Shown here one piece after another: positions 60,686-64,000 of a DNA stretch of 64,000 bases (the stretch's first letter is position 1; each line of letters opens with the position of its first letter). Made by a program: the position numbers and the translations under genes. Source of the DNA: Planctomycetota bacterium (GTDB lineage: Bacteria > Planctomycetota > Planctomycetia > Planctomycetales > Planctomycetaceae); assembly GCA_014584345.1 (NCBI GenBank), contig JACTNB010000005.1:12779-76778 (forward strand), in the 5' to 3' direction. The notes under the pieces are model-generated. The model was not told where the DNA came from. It made no database searches and saw nothing but the letters and a program-made list of their open reading frames with translations.

Positions 60686-63600
60686 CTAAACACCAGCGAA
60701 TCGGAACGTTTCCCAGGCGCCAACGGTTTGCCGGTTGGCCACAAGTTCGCGCCCGCCGCCTCCTTCAGCACACAGGTAATGTCCATTGCTGGTTCTCAAG
60801 GCAATACCATTTCCAACACTCACCACCGTGAACGTCTCCCAGGCACCAATCCCAGTTCGATCAGCACTCAATGTACTGCCACCCCCTCCGTTCGCGCACA
60901 GATACTTTCCATTGCTGGTCCTCAAGGCAACCTGATCTCCTCCCAACGACACAACCGTAAATCGCTCCCAGGCCCCAACTCCCGTTCTGTTGGCATTCAG
61001 AACTCCTCCGCCGCCACCTTCTGCGGCAACATAAAGTCCGTTATTTGCCTGCAGGGAAACATTCACTGTTCTGATAAATCGTGCTGCGGTCGTCAAATCA
61101 CCGGTAGCAAAAAATCGGAATGTTTCCCAGGCGACAGGCACTCTTCGATCAACATTCAGTTGTCCGCCCCCGCCTCCTTCTGCGGTTACATAGTGTCCGT
61201 TTGCAGAACGAAGTGCGATCTGGTCACCCCCAAGTCCGACAACCTCAAATCGCTCCCAGGTTCCTGCTGATCCCGCTGTGGCCATCAGCCGCCCGTTCGA
61301 CACGGTGAGAAACTGGCCGTTGCGTGACCGCAGAGCAACCTGATCCCCCAGTCTGACGACATCAAACTGTTCCCATTCACCAGCCGATGAGCGGTTGGAG
61401 ACAATCTCACTCCCTCCACCAGATTCTGCACCGATCCACTGACCATTCGAGACTCGTAGTTGCACACGGCCAATTGTTTTGAAGCGAGATTCTGCAGTGC
61501 GATCTCGATTGGAGGGTTCAGTGATGAATCCGAGAGTTTCATTTCCCCCAATAGACTGAGCGTCTGCACGGACTGCTCCTCCACCCCCACTGACAACTGT
61601 CAAATAGAAGCCATTCGATGTTCGCAAGGCAACCTTGTCACCATCCAGTCCAATGACTTTGAAACGTTCCCATTCTCCAATGGCTGTGCGATCCGCCACA
61701 ACGGCTCCACCGCCACCGCCTTCGGCACTGAAATACGTACCATTGGCTGCCTGGATTGCCACATACCCTCCACCCAGATTGACAACTCTGAAATCTTCCC
61801 AGGCACTTCGGAGCGTTCTGGTGGCGACGACTTCTCGCCCGCCACCGCTTTCTGCGGTCAGAAGATTTCCTCGGGGTGAGACCAGATTCAACAGCCCGGT
61901 CTCCGTGAAACGCTGGGTAGAAAGCGAATGTGTCTGGTCAGCATACTGGAAAGTTTCCCATTCCCTCGCCCGGTCGCGATTGGCAACCAGTGCCCCGCCA
62001 CCACCATCTTCCGCTGCAACATAGAGTCCATTACTTGCCCTCAGGGCAAATGCATTTTCTCCCAGACCGATTACAGAAAACTTTTCCGCATTGTTGATAC
62101 TGGTGGTAGAGATAATCTGCTCACCAGACCGTGCAAGATACCGTCCTGAACCGGACTTGAGGATGTACCGGCCATCATCAGCCGTAATGATCTCAAATTT
62201 CTCCCAGACTCCAACTGCACTTCGATTCGCGACGACCGCACCAGTGCCTTCACAGGAAACAAGAGTTCCGTTGGATGTGCGAATTGAGATGATTCCGGAT
62301 GCAGTAAGGTTTCTCTCTGTTGCGGCATCCCGCTGCCGGGGTTCTTCCACAATTCGAAAGGTTTCCCATGATGATGCAGCAGTGCGATCCGCAAGAACTT
62401 CTCCTCCCCCTCCATTAATAGCAGTGAGGTAGTATCCGTTGGATGTCATGAGAGCAATCTCGTTGTTGCCACGATATTCGACCCAGAATAATTCCCATTC
62501 TGCAACATAGTCGCGGCTGGCATTCAATACTCCTCCACCCGCTCCTTCTGCGCAGAGATACTTTCCGTTGGCTGCCCTCAAGGCCACCTGGTTATTGCCA
62601 CGGTCTTCAACAGTAAAGATTTCCCAGGCACTAACGTCTGTGGGATTGGCATCCAGTCGCCCATCAAGGGGGAGGTCGGCCCGTAGATAGTTTCCGTTGT
62701 AGGTACGGAGTGATAACACACCAATGTCAACCAGCATTGAGGAACTCGCAGGACGTTGCGATTCTGCATTGGTTCCCATGATATTTTTGATTTCCTGTTG
62801 GAATTCTGCTCGCCCCACTTCGGCAGCAGAATTGGGGTTATTGGCCTGAAATTCACCCAGCTTGAGATTCTGCAAACTCGTCGACCCATCAGTCTGTTTC
62901 AGGCTGGACAGAATCTGCTGTACCCACTGATTGACAGCAACCTGTGATGGGTTCAGTTGCTTAAGATGTTCACGGGCATTTGATAGCTGGGTTGCCAACT
63001 GGTCCCTCTTAATCAAAATGGCCTTTTCCAAAGCGGAAACCTTTTGTTCATAAACCGCACGGGCACTCGCTCCTGCCTGCTGGAAGGCCTGGAGCCCATA
63101 TGCATTCTTGGCTGCGTCAATTGATCTGGAAGCTGTAGACTCAGCATCTCGAATCTGATTATTCAGACCATTCAGTTTTTCACTCAACCAGCTCCGGATT
63201 TCCTCGATTCGAGCGGTATTGTTCAATGGATCCTTTACCAGTTCCTGAATCTGATCATTGATGGTGCTGATTTCTGTTTTGGCTTCATTGTAAAGGTCGC
63301 CAACACTGTTCTTGACATCGTTGATTGGGGGGAAACCCGAGCCACTACCGAGAGACATACGGCCACTCAGACCGAAACCGATGGCCGACAAATCAACATC
63401 GATGGCCGACAAATCAACCCCGATGGCCTTCAAATCATTTTCAGCCTGTATTTTGGCTTCTTTCATCTGTCGTCCCAGATCGGCAACAGTCGTGTTTCGC
63501 AGCTTGGTTGCCTCATTGATCTTAGTCTGTGCCGAGTTGCTTAAATTTTGGGTCAATCCTCGCAACTGGGGACTGGCGGTATCCCAGAGCTTGCCGAGTT

Positions 63601-64000
63601 GTGAACTGACGGCATTCAGCTCGTTGAGAATCAGATCTCGCTGTTTTGCAGCAGAAAGCACTTGCTTCCCAAATTGTTGAGCCAGCCTTGAGATCTGTTT
63701 TTGAAGCTGGTTGACCTGTCCCTGTACTTTTTTCTGCAGATTTGCAAGCGATGTCCAGATCCCCCCAACCAGACTGCCAAGTTGTCTATCCACAGCCTTG
63801 ATTGCTTTGATCAACTTCTTGACATTGCCGCCGGCTCGATTCCAGACCTGGGTGGCAATCTCGCCGATATGAACATCCGCAGCTTGCAGTCCTTTCGCAA
63901 GTTTATTGAGATCATTCTCCGCCCTACTCCAGAGCTCGGTTGCTATTTCGTCAACACTGGCACCAGCTGCCTGCAGTGCTTTGCCCAGCTTATTGAGGTC
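60686..64000 (-). CDS. Giant repeat protein with five fascin-like beta-trefoil domains, 5' end outside window
   Basis: 1104 codons are visible and the frame is open at the right edge, so the N-terminus is missing. An internal TTG at 63814 is not the start, because the coding pattern continues upstream. Visible domains in order: two to three helical repeats of about 30 residues with a DLNKLxKxLQAAxxxxxEIAxxxWxRA pattern; a Gln/Lys-rich coiled coil; a segment with a 21-bp tandem repeat (DLSAIxV); a second coiled coil; and 15 fascin-like repeats of about 42 residues (VALRxxNGxYLxAExGGGG then WExFxV). Longer linkers follow repeats 3, 6, 9 and 12, so they group into five three-repeat beta-trefoils. 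Fascin-type trefoils bind actin or sugars. A secreted lectin-like role is an inference. Confidence 0.85.
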   Translation of the reverse strand, partial: DLNKLGKALQAAGASVDEIATELWSRAENDLNKLAKGLQAADVHIGEIATQVWNRAGGNVKKLIKAIKAVDRQLGSLVGGIWTSLANLQKKVQGQVNQLQKQISRLAQQFGKQVLSAAKQRDLILNELNAVSSQLGKLWDTASPQLRGLTQNLSNSAQTKINEATKLRNTTVADLGRQMKEAKIQAENDLKAIGVDLSAIDVDLSAIGFGLSGRMSLGSGSGFPPINDVKNSVGDLYNEAKTEISTINDQIQELVKDPLNNTARIEEIRSWLSEKLNGLNNQIRDAESTASRSIDAAKNAYGLQAFQQAGASARAVYEQKVSALEKAILIKRDQLATQLSNAREHLKQLNPSQVAVNQWVQQILSSLKQTDGSTSLQNLKLGEFQANNPNSAAEVGRAEFQQEIKNIMGTNAESQRPASSSMLVDIGVLSLRTYNGNYLRADLPLDGRLDANPTDVSAWEIFTVEDRGNNQVALRAANGKYLCAEGAGGGVLNASRDYVAEWELFWVEYRGNNEIALMTSNGYYLTAINGGGGEVLADRTAASSWETFRIVEEPRQRDAATERNLTASGIISIRTSNGTLVSCEGTGAVVANRSAVGVWEKFEIITADDGRYILKSGSGRYLARSGEQIISTTSINNAEKFSVIGLGENAFALRASNGLYVAAEDGGGGALVANRDRAREWETFQYADQTHSLSTQRFTETGLLNLVSPRGNLLTAESGGGREVVATRTLRSAWEDFRVVNLGGGYVAIQAANGTYFSAEGGGGGAVVADRTAIGEWERFKVIGLDGDKVALRTSNGFYLTVVSGGGGAVRADAQSIGGNETLGFITEPSNRDRTAESRFKTIGRVQLRVSNGQWIGAESGGGSEIVSNRSSAGEWEQFDVVRLGDQVALRSRNGQFLTVSNGRLMATAGSAGTWERFEVVGLGGDQIALRSANGHYVTAEGGGGGQLNVDRRVPVAWETFRFFATGDLTTAARFIRTVNVSLQANNGLYVAAEGGGGGVLNANRTGVGAWERFTVVSLGGDQVALRTSNGKYLCANGGGGSTLSADRTGIGAWETFTVVSVGNGIALRTSNGHYLCAEGGGGRELVANRQTVGAWETFRFAGV
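60689..62730 (-). repeat. Fifteen fascin-like repeats forming five beta-trefoils
   Basis: Fifteen imperfect repeats of about 42 residues, separated by linkers of about 16 residues after every third unit. The conserved core is LRTSNGxYLCAEGGGG plus WETFxVV. Confidence 0.85.
63379..63441. repeat. Three 21-bp tandem repeats
   Basis: Units at 63379-63399, 63400-63420 and 63421-63441 begin with CGATGGCC; the third has diverged after it. They encode a DLSAI-type heptad motif inside the giant protein. Confidence 0.8.
63718..64000 (-). repeat. Helical ~30-residue repeats, continuing past the window edge
   Basis: Units DLNKLGKALQAAGASVDEIA, DLNKLAKGLQAADVHIGEIA and NVKKLIKAIKAVDRQLGSLV recur with period near 30 residues, each followed by a Trp-containing helix end (ELWSRA, QVWNRA, GIWTSL). 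The array is cut off at 64000. Confidence 0.75.

Overview
This window looks like chromosomal DNA of a planctomycete (Planctomycetaceae-like). The evidence is the family content: DUF1501 and DUF1080 proteins, a double esterase, a very large secretin with TPR-like repeats, a MoxR/ABC membrane locus, a HisA-like protein of the kind found with tetrahydromethanopterin C1 genes, and a CsrA-like protein. Shine-Dalgarno sites are often weak, coding DNA is GC-rich, and both strands are used in short blocks. I found no rRNA, tRNA, CRISPR array or transposase. The genus cannot be fixed from the sequence.

Layout. 1-9 kb: the edge of a secreted gluzincin-type peptidase, a two-domain alpha/beta-hydrolase, an AspT/YidE-type transporter, an S41 processing protease with a beta-propeller-like partner, and a DUF1080 protein. 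9.5-15.8 kb: XerD-type recombinase, citrate synthase, a membrane-anchored unknown, alanine dehydrogenase, a YihX-like HAD phosphatase and an EVE-domain protein. 16-24.6 kb: a blue-copper-like secreted protein facing gatB across a strong bidirectional terminator, a Nudix protein, a secreted unknown, a HAD phosphatase, a fatty-acid desaturase and lepA. 24.8-32.9 kb: MFS nucleoside-type transporter, a csrA-like gene abutting uppS, a His/Pro-rich lipoprotein, rsmB, a YbgC-type thioesterase, an Nramp-like transporter and a DUF423 protein. 33-41 kb: TPR protein, phytanoyl-CoA dioxygenase-like enzyme, mfd and a parvulin lipoprotein. 41-50 kb: giant secretin, argS, RNase D and the HisA-like protein. 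50-57 kb: five minus-strand genes (DUF4175-like coiled-coil protein, MoxR ATPase, large membrane protein, ABC ATPase, ABC permease) that look like one transcription unit.

57-64 kb changes character. A 139-bp element with perfect 30-bp inverted repeats lies at 57000-57138, and a diverged relative lies at 12105-12239. After the DUF1501 gene the DNA becomes visibly more AT-rich and holds a leucine-rich-repeat remnant, a parvulin/SurA-like protein without signal peptide, and the C-terminal 1104 codons of a giant protein running off the right edge. That protein has helical ~30-residue repeats, coiled coil, and 15 fascin-like repeats that group by linker length into five beta-trefoil domains. The giant gene and the parvulin gene are consecutive on the minus strand. 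They are the best candidate for an undescribed system: a secreted multi-trefoil protein with a dedicated cytosolic foldase. The expected secretion genes would lie beyond 64 kb.
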